Assembly (NCBI RefSeq): GCF_023634645.1
Contig: NZ_JAMKMR010000004.1
Coordinates: 124,001-188,000 of the forward strand
Direction of reading: 5' to 3'
Source: Vibrio sinus
Lineage (GTDB): Bacteria; Pseudomonadota; Gammaproteobacteria; Enterobacterales; Vibrionaceae
Length of the DNA: 64,000 nt
The notes beneath the pieces were generated by a model. It had not been told where the DNA came from and made no database searches. It worked only from the letters and a program-made list of their open reading frames with translations. Positions 26,163-35,388 of this stretch are shown here, in pieces. The translations under genes and the position numbers were made by a program. The stretch's first letter is position 1; each line of letters begins with the position of its first letter.

Positions 26163-29100
26163 CTATCCATTTAATACGGAAAGAAATGGTGTGGTGACCT
26201 TGAAGCTGACCGTATAAGGTGCAACCTTTGTATTGTCACTTTTAACGCCCCACTGGCAGATATTGTCCTTTTTACATTTTCCTTCGTTTAGCAATTGAAA
26301 TAGTGCCCATTCACCGTTGATAGAGTCTTGATAAGATTGGTTTTGGTTGCTTAACCAACCCACTGATACGGTTGGTTGGCTTTGCCAATCGTAGGTAATG
26401 GTTCGCATGGGTTGATCATTCGTATTTAAGCCAATAACACGGCTCTTTTGCCCAAGTTGGAAGAAAGATAATGCCATCTTGTTTTCTCCGTCTAAGGTTA
26501 CGTGTTCAAAAGGTAACGCTTTGACGCTGACTTTAATGGCTTTTGGTGTGCCGTCTGGCTTCCATAGGGCTTGTTGTATGCGATATATTTTATTTAGCTG
26601 AGTGACCAATGGTGCGAGTTCAGACTGTTGTGTGTCAGTAAGGTCAGTATTGATTAGCCAGCGAGTTTTAGGTCCATTTAAATGGATGAATGCTGATAAT
26701 AACTGGTTCATCTGCAAATATAACTGACCATTGATACCGATTTGATTGGTTAGCTCTTGGCCATCAAGCTTGTAGTTTGCATGCATATTTAATGGGAAAC
26801 CATTTTCGATATAGCTGACTTTCGTGGTGACATCTTGTTGCCACTGAGAGATAAGCTGTTGTATCAAGTAGTCCGCCACCGTTTGACGTACAATCGTGAC
26901 CGGGAAGTTCAGTAGCTGATAGACCTCTGGGTTACTTTGGCTTGACGAAATTTGGTTAAGTTTGTCCATTAATGAACCTTGTGTACCTGGTTTGAGCTGG
27001 AGGTACAGAGCTTGATAAGTCTCAGGGCTCTTGTTGTACAAACTATTGCTGATCGAAGAGATAATGCTCTGATAATCTTTATAACCCTTGGATCGGATAA
27101 AGGCGTTCAGCTGAGCAAACTGCTGAGGGATTTGCTGTAGCTCAGGTTGAGTGATTTGATCCTTACCAAAGGTGGTATTTTTACTGATGTACTTCAGCAT
27201 GTTGGACAAAGGTGTATCATCGTAGGTTAGATCCATCAAGAACAAGTGCAAGTTGTCCAAAGAGACTTGATGCGGCAATGCATTTTTTAATAGCTTGTTA
27301 AGCATCAGTACATAGTTATCGCTATAACGAAGCAAGGTTTGCGACTCAATGTAATCAAACGCATCGTGCTGAATATTTAGTTGAGTGAGGGTCTGCGATA
27401 GTGCTTTATATTGCTCTATCAAAGGCAGCACAGTTCTAAGCAATACCGACTTAGAATACACCAAAGAAACCTGCGTGACGTTTCTAGAAAATACCGTTTT
27501 GTAGGTATAGTTATAGTAGTTCTGTCTGCTCAATAGGGTGAGATCACTGTCGTTAGAATTCATGATGGCATCAAGCACAGTGTTCAATTCAGCTTCGAGC
27601 AATACTTGATGGATACGACGGCTATCTTGTGGATCTAGGCGTTTTTGTTGTTTTAGATAAGCGCCAATTTTTTCGTTATATGTGGCAACGTTGCTGACAA
27701 GGGTATCAAAGCCAGTGATTGTAGGTACTTGCTTTGGAATAATATTTTGCAAGTTGGTCAAAGCACTATTGAGATCGCTGTAGCTCATTTTGGCCGAGCT
27801 TGGGAAATGATCAGCAATTTGTCCTAAATAGCTAGAGATATCATCGCGGCTTTGATAAACCGATGCCAATGCTTGCGGAATCGAGTTGTGCAGCACCGCT
27901 AACTTTTGCTGCATTACCACACTTTGTGTTAGTAAGCGCAATAGTTGTGCGTTGGTAATATTGAGCTGAATATTACTGAACAATTGCCCCAATACTTGAT
28001 CAGATGGCATGACGTTGGTCATTAAGGTATTCGATACCTCAAGCTGGTTGTCAATTTGATTGCTACTCAAGCCTAATGTACTGATTTGATTGATTGGCTG
28101 CTTAGCATATCGATAGACTAACTCAAGTTGCTGACTCGAGAATCCCGTGATTTGAGTGAGTAAGCTTTGGTATTGGCTTAACTCAGATTGAATTTTTGCA
28201 TCATGACCTGCGGCAAAGATCATCAGGTACAACGCCCTGTTAAGAGGATCCGTAGTCTCTTGATACTGGGTGTTTAAATGTGAAAGCAAGTAGCCAGCAT
28301 ATTGTAAATTCAGCGTTTTCTCTAGGCTGTTTGGATAATAGCGACCAAATATCAGGCGGCTATGATATAACTCTGACCAACGCTGGTAGTTTTGCTCAGC
28401 GGTCACTAACGGGAGTGTCTGTGGTACAAAGGGTGCAGCCTGATTAATGGCTTCATCTAACTGTATTTTTTGCACCCCGTTATAAATTAGACCGCCACTT
28501 ACCACGGCAGATAGCAGGCATATGCCACCGACTAGTACATGTTTTGCTGACAGGCTTTTCCCCGCTTTATTCGTACCGGAATAGAAAAATTGATCTCGAA
28601 GGTTACTAGGATCGATGCCATAATTTAATGTCAGTTGTTGCGGTCTGTTTCGCAGTTGCTCGGGGTCAATTAAACCCGCAATGACACTTTCAATCTGCTT
28701 ATAATACTTTTCCAAATACTGAGAGGCACTCATCGCTTTAGTGAGTGCGTTACTGTCTATTGATTCAGTCGTCATAAAGAACGAAAACTGATTGTGCAAA
28801 CTTTGAAAATGCTGCTTGGCCGATTCAGCAAGAGCCTCTGAGTTTTGGCAATCACTGAAGTCGATGTAGGGCGCAGAGTTATCTAGGTTCAGTAATTCAG
28901 GCAATGTGTTTTGAATGGGTGCATTGTCACTGAGGAAATGCACTTGATAGTCTTGTTTACTAAGGAGATTCACTCTTGGCAAAAATCTTAGCATTGAGGC
29001 GGATAGGCCAGGATCTATTGGTTTTTGTTTTAGATGGACACTGACCTTAGGCATCTGAATTACGCCTTGCTTATACAGTTTGTCCAACAGCAAATTTAGT

Positions 29101-29519
29101 CGGCTGACATCCAATTTCGCTAGGTTGCTAAACTGCGCCAGTAGCAATACTTGTTGTTCTCCGACAACGATGGGCTGGAGTGGATCGTCAAAATAAACAT
29201 CGCAGCTGTTCTTATCCAAATATTGAAATATGTGTTCTAGGGCTGCATCGTTTGAGCCGTCATGCAGATACAAAAATGTTGCTGCCGGTTGTTCGGTTAA
29301 GCGTGATTTTATTTGCTTGATAGTATTAGTAATATCACTTTTACTCGGACGAACTTTCTCTAACGCTTTACCCGCAGTCGCCAGCTTTTTACCATTTTTC
29401 TTGTATAGCTTATATATGATAAGGAAAATTGCGAAAGCAGCGGCAAGACCAATCATGCCAAATGCTGCGACGCCGTATTTTCCAGTTAACAATTTCATCA
29501 TTGGTTTATTCCTTTTCAT
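26163..29519 (-). CDS. pdpB: PdpB (TssM/IcmF-type) T6SS inner-membrane protein
   Basis: A 1118-residue protein, close to Francisella PdpB (about 1,090). Membrane segments are at about residues 15-37 and 325-347, separated by a short cytoplasmic domain that lacks a recognisable Walker A motif, as I recall for Francisella PdpB. The long remainder is predicted periplasmic and helical, ending in a beta-rich C-terminal domain. It forms the inner-membrane channel with DotU and reaches IglE in the periplasm. Its start overlaps the end of the pdpA-like gene by 14 bp, indicating translational coupling. Confidence 0.88.
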   Translation of the reverse strand: MKRNKPMMKLLTGKYGVAAFGMIGLAAAFAIFLIIYKLYKKNGKKLATAGKALEKVRPSKSDITNTIKQIKSRLTEQPAATFLYLHDGSNDAALEHIFQYLDKNSCDVYFDDPLQPIVVGEQQVLLLAQFSNLAKLDVSRLNLLLDKLYKQGVIQMPKVSVHLKQKPIDPGLSASMLRFLPRVNLLSKQDYQVHFLSDNAPIQNTLPELLNLDNSAPYIDFSDCQNSEALAESAKQHFQSLHNQFSFFMTTESIDSNALTKAMSASQYLEKYYKQIESVIAGLIDPEQLRNRPQQLTLNYGIDPSNLRDQFFYSGTNKAGKSLSAKHVLVGGICLLSAVVSGGLIYNGVQKIQLDEAINQAAPFVPQTLPLVTAEQNYQRWSELYHSRLIFGRYYPNSLEKTLNLQYAGYLLSHLNTQYQETTDPLNRALYLMIFAAGHDAKIQSELSQYQSLLTQITGFSSQQLELVYRYAKQPINQISTLGLSSNQIDNQLEVSNTLMTNVMPSDQVLGQLFSNIQLNITNAQLLRLLTQSVVMQQKLAVLHNSIPQALASVYQSRDDISSYLGQIADHFPSSAKMSYSDLNSALTNLQNIIPKQVPTITGFDTLVSNVATYNEKIGAYLKQQKRLDPQDSRRIHQVLLEAELNTVLDAIMNSNDSDLTLLSRQNYYNYTYKTVFSRNVTQVSLVYSKSVLLRTVLPLIEQYKALSQTLTQLNIQHDAFDYIESQTLLRYSDNYVLMLNKLLKNALPHQVSLDNLHLFLMDLTYDDTPLSNMLKYISKNTTFGKDQITQPELQQIPQQFAQLNAFIRSKGYKDYQSIISSISNSLYNKSPETYQALYLQLKPGTQGSLMDKLNQISSSQSNPEVYQLLNFPVTIVRQTVADYLIQQLISQWQQDVTTKVSYIENGFPLNMHANYKLDGQELTNQIGINGQLYLQMNQLLSAFIHLNGPKTRWLINTDLTDTQQSELAPLVTQLNKIYRIQQALWKPDGTPKAIKVSVKALPFEHVTLDGENKMALSFFQLGQKSRVIGLNTNDQPMRTITYDWQSQPTVSVGWLSNQNQSYQDSINGEWALFQLLNEGKCKKDNICQWGVKSDNTKVAPYTVSFKVTTPFLSVLNG

Positions 29520-32055
29520 CGCTAAATGCGATTACTAAGCCTTGGTCGTTGTCGTTACTAAAAGAAATGCTGTTACTGCCAGCATCGTTTGAATTGGTTT
29601 GTTTAAGTTGAAAAGCTTGCTTGTCACCATTTTGAGAGCAGGTAATCTCGCATTCTTGTTGAGCGCCGAATTTTGACGTTTGTACAAGCTGCTCAGAGGC
29701 TTTATCTGGAATGACCACTGATGAGCCAAATGAATAGCTGATTTCCATTTTTTCTGTGTTAAAAATGGAGACGATAACTTTGTCGCCGTTTCTTAAAGGA
29801 TCAAACCTGGCAAGCGATTGCAGCTGTGGTGATGCAACTAAGTAAAACAATGGAGTTTGCTCTTCAGTAAAGAGGGCTGCAGGAAAGCGTACGGCGTAGG
29901 TTAATGCCTTCTCAGATATACCAGAGATACTATATACGGCATCTTGCGCTTGATGATCGTCGGCATAACTGCTTTCGGTATCAGACTGGCCCAAGAAAAA
30001 CTTATACCCGTAGCGGACATTGTCATCAACAGTTTCAGCCGTTACGATTTGAGCTGGTATTTCCAGCGGCGAAAAGGGACTAAAGTGGGGCAGATCATTA
30101 AGCTCTGAATCTTTATCTTGCCATAGATATTGGACGCTTGCTGTATGGCTGATACCGAGGCTTTTTCGGATTGGGCGAATTTTTTCGTAGCGCACTTCCT
30201 CGCCATCAGAGTCCCACGAGCTGGAATCAATTTGTTGCCTGACGTATTTCTCGATAGACAAAGTTTGTTGAAAATGTATTTTGGCTCGTCGAAATTGAAC
30301 CGAAGAGCTTAGGTTTGCAATGGTGCTTTCCCATTGCTCGTTGTCCAAGTTGTAGTAAAAATAGCTTGGATAAGCGGCCATATTTGGCATTTGAGCTTTT
30401 AAGTTGAGTTCGAAACTGCTGGTCAAGCTTGCACGCCTTTCTGCCCTATCTGTCCTAGATTGGTACAGATTTGCCTTGAGTTGGTTATCTGTTTCGAAAT
30501 CCAGTTGATGATGCAACATGTTTTGAAACTCAGGCACACTGCTCGAAATTTGGGTCAAATCATTTTGTTCTAAAGACGCATTTAAACAGCCTGATTGCTG
30601 AGACCAAGTTTGAGCAAGCGATACATCGATTGACAGAAGCTCGGATAAGTCGTCACCCGTTAATTTTATGGCTGTTTCTGCTTGGCCACTATTGTCATCG
30701 GTTAACTTGTCTAGCAACACATAACAGGATGTGCCTTGTTGAAGGCTGGCTTGATAATCATAGATAAGATAGAGCTGATATTGCGCTAAAATATCAATAA
30801 ATAGATCATAAAAGCTTCTATCTTCGGTAAAAATAGCAAGTTGAGCTCTGGTCTTGGTTAGTATGTCAGATTGTTGGTAATCAATAGAAGCCAGTGCCTG
30901 GAAGAACAGGTTATCATCGACTATCTGAGCGTATGATTTGCCGCTAGCAAAATAATTGGGTTTATGGGGTTTCCACAATGTTAATGGGTCAGAAAACTGC
31001 AGTGAAAATGTGGGAATAACGGAATCGATACTCTCTGTTTCATTTTCTAAATCAATATTTGGCACCGGGTTATCTAAGCGAAGGTGCGATTGGCCACCAA
31101 GATGAGCGACACCCAATAACTCAACTTCTGTTTGATAGTTGTCGTCTTCATCTTCGGATTCAGGATCGGGAAAAGAATAGGTTTGCTTCAGAAACACTCG
31201 TACTGCAAGTGGCTTATTTTGATATAAAAACTGATACTCTTCTGGAAATTCACCTTGATCAAAACCAAGTTCAAATACCACTGAACCCGTGAAGCCATAG
31301 CAGTTAAGATCCAGCTTAAGATCTTTAATATGATAATTGTTCAGCATCAAACCTTGAAATCTTGATTCATCGATGTCGTTCTGATCTGGGGCTGTTTTTA
31401 TGTCGATAGGTTGCCTGTCGAAGGATGTACTTAATGTATTGAGCTCCAGCCAAATTTCTTGGTCGAGCAATACTGGATCGAAGCCCACTATCGGCTTGAT
31501 TTTTTCTTCTATAAACTTGGATAGCATAAGGTACTCAGCATTGGTTTGACCACTTGAGCCGAGTAGACTTAAACACTTTTTAAGTAAGTTTCGAATCTTA
31601 ACTAACAGACTATTTTTCAAGGAAAGCAGTGTTGACTTAGTGCATTCATCTCCAAGGGATCGTATTAACGCTTGAATAGGCTTGTTTCGAGTAATGGTAA
31701 TGATTTTTTCAAGAATACCTATTATAACTAGTCCGTTGTAATAGGATCTAAATACATAGGTATCTGATGGAAATAAAACAATATTGGCGACTTTTTCAAT
31801 ACAAAGCTTCCAGTGCTGGCATTGAAGTAGTGTAGGGCCTTTTTCATTCTCTTGAATGAACTCATTAATTTTCTGGCTTAAAATAATAATTTTACTGATA
31901 CTGCTTTCACTGAGCTCGCCAACTGAGTGATTAATTAATATCTCGTACAAAGAATTAGTGAAAGTGTCAAAGGTAGAAATGGATAGATCAGTGCTCTTAT
32001 TTATAGAACCTAATTTAGTATCTATTTCAGAATTAATATTTTCTGTACTTGCCAT
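29506..32055 (-). CDS. pdpA: PdpA-like T6SS hub protein
   Basis: An 849-residue protein, close to Francisella PdpA (about 820). PdpA is known to form a trimeric gp27-like hub holding the short VgrG needle, with a helical lid. Here the N-terminal ~200 residues are helical, and a beta-rich middle follows. The segment EDRSFYDLFIDILAQYQLYLIYDY closely recalls the 'F...L..-A-GLYY' region of VgrG/gp27 hubs. It is the first gene of the minus arm, divergent from iglA with a 396-bp shared control region. The family was recognised from order, length and hub-like motif. Confidence 0.78.
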   Translation of the reverse strand: MASTENINSEIDTKLGSINKSTDLSISTFDTFTNSLYEILINHSVGELSESSISKIIILSQKINEFIQENEKGPTLLQCQHWKLCIEKVANIVLFPSDTYVFRSYYNGLVIIGILEKIITITRNKPIQALIRSLGDECTKSTLLSLKNSLLVKIRNLLKKCLSLLGSSGQTNAEYLMLSKFIEEKIKPIVGFDPVLLDQEIWLELNTLSTSFDRQPIDIKTAPDQNDIDESRFQGLMLNNYHIKDLKLDLNCYGFTGSVVFELGFDQGEFPEEYQFLYQNKPLAVRVFLKQTYSFPDPESEDEDDNYQTEVELLGVAHLGGQSHLRLDNPVPNIDLENETESIDSVIPTFSLQFSDPLTLWKPHKPNYFASGKSYAQIVDDNLFFQALASIDYQQSDILTKTRAQLAIFTEDRSFYDLFIDILAQYQLYLIYDYQASLQQGTSCYVLLDKLTDDNSGQAETAIKLTGDDLSELLSIDVSLAQTWSQQSGCLNASLEQNDLTQISSSVPEFQNMLHHQLDFETDNQLKANLYQSRTDRAERRASLTSSFELNLKAQMPNMAAYPSYFYYNLDNEQWESTIANLSSSVQFRRAKIHFQQTLSIEKYVRQQIDSSSWDSDGEEVRYEKIRPIRKSLGISHTASVQYLWQDKDSELNDLPHFSPFSPLEIPAQIVTAETVDDNVRYGYKFFLGQSDTESSYADDHQAQDAVYSISGISEKALTYAVRFPAALFTEEQTPLFYLVASPQLQSLARFDPLRNGDKVIVSIFNTEKMEISYSFGSSVVIPDKASEQLVQTSKFGAQQECEITCSQNGDKQAFQLKQTNSNDAGSNSISFSNDNDQGLVIAFSDEKE

Positions 32056-32451
32056 AATATTTAATTATTGAGTATAAGATGGATTTGATAGTTAAATAGC
32101 CCAGATGTGAATGGAAACACTAAGTGAATGATGTTTTTTCTTTGATACGATAATGTTAAAAAATTATGCCAAATATCATTAAAATTAAAATATCACTTAA
32201 AATAGGCAGAAACAAGTACCATTATTTAAAAAATATCCTTCAAATGATGGTCTGTGATTGATTACCAAAGCTTATACGCACTGGTTTGTTGTTGCTACTG
32301 ATTTCACACCTTATCCAGCCCATTTATTCGAAAATAGATGTGATATATTCCAGCCATCAGGTTTTATTTGCGTTGTCTTTGAATATAATTTCGACATGTT
32401 TATTGTGGATGTTGGATGCTTTGAAAATTAAGCATCGTGAAGAGGTAATTG
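32056..32451. promoter_or_regulatory. Divergent control region between pdpA and iglA
   Basis: 396 very A/T-rich bases separate the two T6SS arms and must hold both promoters. On the plus strand TATAAT (32384-32389) is a good -10 for iglA, but the -35 is poor, suggesting an activator. No clear -24/-12 sigma-54 site was found. In Francisella the FPI is activated by MglA/SspA/PigR; no such regulator gene is in this window. High A/T content makes H-NS silencing plausible. Confidence 0.5.
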
Positions 32452-33045
32452 ATGGCTATCAATAAGAAGCTTCCTAAGTCTAGGCTAATGATTCAATATG
32501 ATACTAGAGTGGAAGGCGAAAAGAAGAAGAAAGAACTTCCTTACAGGACTATGGTTCTAGGTGATTTTTCGGCAGGTAAATCGAAAGACGCTCAAGTGCC
32601 TTTCGAAGAGAGAGAAGTGCGAACGTTAAAGCATGGCATTAACTCTTCCCTAAAAGATATGGGGATATCACTTGATATCGCTGTACCTAATAGTATTAAC
32701 CCATCAAAATCGCCAATGCTGAATTTAAAGTTTGATCTAAATTCAATGAAAGATTTTAAACCTGAAAATTTAGCGAAAAAAATTCCAGAAATTAATGCTC
32801 TATTGCAGTTGAAGGAAATGCTATCAAGCTTTGAAAAAGATATTGATAACAATAGAACACTAAAGAAAACTATTGATAACATATTTTCGGATAAGGTTCA
32901 GCTGCAAGCACTTAGAGAAAGTATTCCACAACTAGACAATTACTCTCTACTTAAAAAAACAGAGGGAGTAATTGAATCAGAAGCAGAAACAAATAATCAC
33001 GATGATAGTATAGAGCAGAAAGACTCTGACTCTAACGAGGCTTAA
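32452..33045 (+). CDS. iglA: IglA-like T6SS sheath protein (TssB)
   Basis: A 197-residue sheath subunit that pairs with IglB. The similarity to Francisella IglA is striking over the whole length: PKSRLMIQYDTRVEGEKKKK, ELPYRTMVLGDFSAGKS, the MKDFKPENLAKKIPEINALL region and NNRTLKKTIDNIFSD all have near-identical counterparts. The start is set at the ATG 32452 (AGAGG 6 bases upstream) rather than a TTG one codon earlier, giving MAINKKLPKSR like Francisella MAKNKIPNSR. First gene of the plus arm. The C-terminal tail is Asp/Glu/Ser-rich. This gene is the strongest single piece of evidence that the system is subtype ii. Confidence 0.93.
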   Translation: MAINKKLPKSRLMIQYDTRVEGEKKKKELPYRTMVLGDFSAGKSKDAQVPFEEREVRTLKHGINSSLKDMGISLDIAVPNSINPSKSPMLNLKFDLNSMKDFKPENLAKKIPEINALLQLKEMLSSFEKDIDNNRTLKKTIDNIFSDKVQLQALRESIPQLDNYSLLKKTEGVIESEAETNNHDDSIEQKDSDSNEA

Positions 33046-33060
33046 TTTCAGGGTATTATT

Positions 33061-34614
33061 ATGACAGAGACAATTACAATTGAAGAAAATAGCTGTCTTC
33101 ATAGCATTGTTCAGCTATTTGGTGGTACCCAGCAAGAGCAAAAAAACAGCCTAGCGAAGATCGATATTGATATCACCGATGACTTTACGTCCGTCGACGA
33201 GATATACGAAGATTACTACTCTCGTAATATTGCAGCGTTAGCTATGGTGCTAGCTAACAACGATGACATCATCAACTACAACAAATCTTACGTGCAACGT
33301 GCAATCGAGCGCATCAATGAAGTGGTCGAGGAGCAGGTTAACAGCATTCTCAAACATCCAGAGTTTCGTTACCTAGAAAACCAATGGCTAAAACTTGAAG
33401 AGTTAGTCAAAGACGAGTACGACAACATCGAAGTGACTCTTTTAGATGTTAAGAAAGAAGAGCTGCAGTATGACTTCGAGCGCAACATGTATGATATTTC
33501 TAGCAGTGAAATGTTTAAGAAAATCTATGTTGCGGAGTACGATCAGTACGGTGGTGAACCATATGGCATGATCACTGGCTTGTACGACTTCGAAAACACC
33601 ATGGATGATATTACTTGGCTAACCGGAATGGGGATGATTGCCGAGTCTACTCATGCGCCGTTTATTGCTTCCATTAATCCAAACTTCTTTGGTGTTAAGT
33701 CGATTGAAGATGTTAAGCAAATCAAAAGCTTTGAGACGCTGCTAGAGCACCCTAGATACAGAGATTGGAATGCTTTCCGTAAAACCGATCATGCTGCATA
33801 CATTGGTTTGACTATCGGCGACTTCATCTTAAGACAGCCATATCATCCGGTAAACAACCCTGTTCAAGAACGTAATATGAGTGGCTTTGTAGAAGAAGTT
33901 CAAAGCTACGAATCTAACGAGTCTTATCAGTGGGGCCCTGCATCTTTATTGTTTACTAAGAACATTATGCGTTCATTTGGTAAAACAGGCTGGTTCCAAT
34001 ATTTGCGTGGTCCAGAAAATGGTGGTTATGTCGAGAACCTTATTCGTCCGGTATACAACGTACGTGGGTTTGATGAGTATCGCTCTGCACTCAATATCTC
34101 TTTCCCTGACTTTATGGAACTGTCGTTATCTAATATCGGACTGATTCCAGCAATTGAAGAGAAAGGTACATCAAACTGCTGCTTCTTTAGTGTTAACTCA
34201 GTGAAGAAAGTGGAAGAGTTTGTTGACAACTTTGATTCAATGAACTCTCAGTTGGTTGCAAACCTTTCCTACACCCTGTGTGTATCTCGTATCTCACACT
34301 ACGTGAAAAGCGTGATACGTGACAAGATTGGTGGCTTCTCGACGACAGAAAGTATCCGCGACTTGCTCAATAACTGGATTAACCGTTATGTGACCACGAT
34401 TACTCAACCGACTTCTCTGGAAATGGCGAAATATCCATTCCGTGCAGCAGAGATTGAAGTCACGCAAATCCCAGGAAAAGCAGGTTGGTACAAGTGTAGT
34501 ATTAGTGTGCTACCTCATATTCAATTTGAAGGCATGGATACCACACTAAAAGTAGATACTCGACTAGACCCTGGATTGTTTGCAGCGGCAGAAAGTGAAG
34601 AAGACGCTGAATAG
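33061..34614 (+). CDS. iglB: IglB-like T6SS sheath protein (TssC)
   Basis: 517 residues (Francisella IglB is about 514). TssC-family landmarks are HPEFRYLENQWLKLEELV, EYDQYGGEPYGMITGLYDF, the ANLSYTLCVSRISHYVKSVI helix and the C-terminal PHIQFEGMDTTLKVDTRL strand. With IglA it builds the contractile sheath. It lies 15 bp after iglA and 20 bp before iglC, so iglABC form one transcript ending at the hairpin after iglC. The plus-arm proteins should be made in large amounts for sheath and tube. Confidence 0.95.
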   Translation: MTETITIEENSCLHSIVQLFGGTQQEQKNSLAKIDIDITDDFTSVDEIYEDYYSRNIAALAMVLANNDDIINYNKSYVQRAIERINEVVEEQVNSILKHPEFRYLENQWLKLEELVKDEYDNIEVTLLDVKKEELQYDFERNMYDISSSEMFKKIYVAEYDQYGGEPYGMITGLYDFENTMDDITWLTGMGMIAESTHAPFIASINPNFFGVKSIEDVKQIKSFETLLEHPRYRDWNAFRKTDHAAYIGLTIGDFILRQPYHPVNNPVQERNMSGFVEEVQSYESNESYQWGPASLLFTKNIMRSFGKTGWFQYLRGPENGGYVENLIRPVYNVRGFDEYRSALNISFPDFMELSLSNIGLIPAIEEKGTSNCCFFSVNSVKKVEEFVDNFDSMNSQLVANLSYTLCVSRISHYVKSVIRDKIGGFSTTESIRDLLNNWINRYVTTITQPTSLEMAKYPFRAAEIEVTQIPGKAGWYKCSISVLPHIQFEGMDTTLKVDTRLDPGLFAAAESEEDAE

Positions 34615-34634
34615 TTCGAGTTAAGGTAGTATAG

Positions 34635-35309
34635 ATGACAGCAATTAGGCCTTTAATTTATCGTTCTGTTGTACTTGATAGAGAGCCGTTGGCTTTTTCG
34701 ACAGAAGATAGGTCGGCATTTGGGAATCACAAACAACCAAGGTTGTTTGTTGATTCTTGCACAGTATTTGGTGTAACGATTCCCAAAGTGCTATTTGCCA
34801 TTGATGGTGGGGAAGATGCGAAAGCAGTCACTTCCCCGACTGCAGCTTGTACTCTGACTGAGTTTCACCTTTGTGATCCTGATAAGACAGCGAATCTGAG
34901 CTTTACAATTCGCTGTCCAATGAATGCCGAATTGCGTGACAAACTTGAAAGAGCAATTGAAGCGGTACGCAGTGGCGAATCGACTGACAACACCATTCAT
35001 TTTGGCAATTGGAATTCGAAACAAGAGCTAAAAGATGATGGTGTGTGGGCACCTGCAATGCAGCCACCCTGTGGACTCAGGTTGGTACCAGCGACAGATA
35101 CGCTCTTTGAGTTGAGTATTGGTGAAGGCCATTTTATGGGAGGCTCATCGGCAAATTATGAGTTAGCGCCAATCTCTGGTTATAACTTTAAAGTTGATCG
35201 TACTAGTTTAAAAATCCCGGCCTTTGATGTGGTTCATGCATCCAGTACTGAGCGAGGTCAATATGCGTTAATTAACATCGATGAGTTCGTTTTTAATTAC
35301 GCCTTTTAA
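34635..35309 (+). CDS. iglC: IglC-like T6SS inner-tube protein (Hcp analogue)
   Basis: A 224-residue homologue of Francisella IglC (about 210). Diagnostic segments are QPRLFVDSCTVFGVTIPKV, AIDGGEDAKAVTSPTAA (Francisella: AIEGGEDVTKADSATAA), the STDNTIHFGNWNSKQELKDD region and the LAPISGYNF stretch. IglC forms hexameric rings that stack into the tube inside the IglA/B sheath. The AAGG ribosome site is good. It follows iglB as in Francisella. A second paralogue is encoded at 17168-17836. Confidence 0.94.
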   Translation: MTAIRPLIYRSVVLDREPLAFSTEDRSAFGNHKQPRLFVDSCTVFGVTIPKVLFAIDGGEDAKAVTSPTAACTLTEFHLCDPDKTANLSFTIRCPMNAELRDKLERAIEAVRSGESTDNTIHFGNWNSKQELKDDGVWAPAMQPPCGLRLVPATDTLFELSIGEGHFMGGSSANYELAPISGYNFKVDRTSLKIPAFDVVHASSTERGQYALINIDEFVFNYAF

Positions 35310-35331
35310 TAGGTAGTGCATATTGTTGAAT

Positions 35332-35362
35332 GGCCATGATGATTCATCATGGCCGACTTTTT
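35332..35362 (+). terminator. Strong hairpin terminator/attenuator between iglC and iglD
   Basis: A perfect 10-bp stem GGCCATGATG/CATCATGGCC with a 3-base loop is followed by GACTTTTTAAT. It would end most transcripts after the sheath/tube genes and let only read-through reach iglD and iglJ. Confidence 0.75.
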
Positions 35363-35388
35363 AATAACCATTGAGTTTTTGTCCTAAT

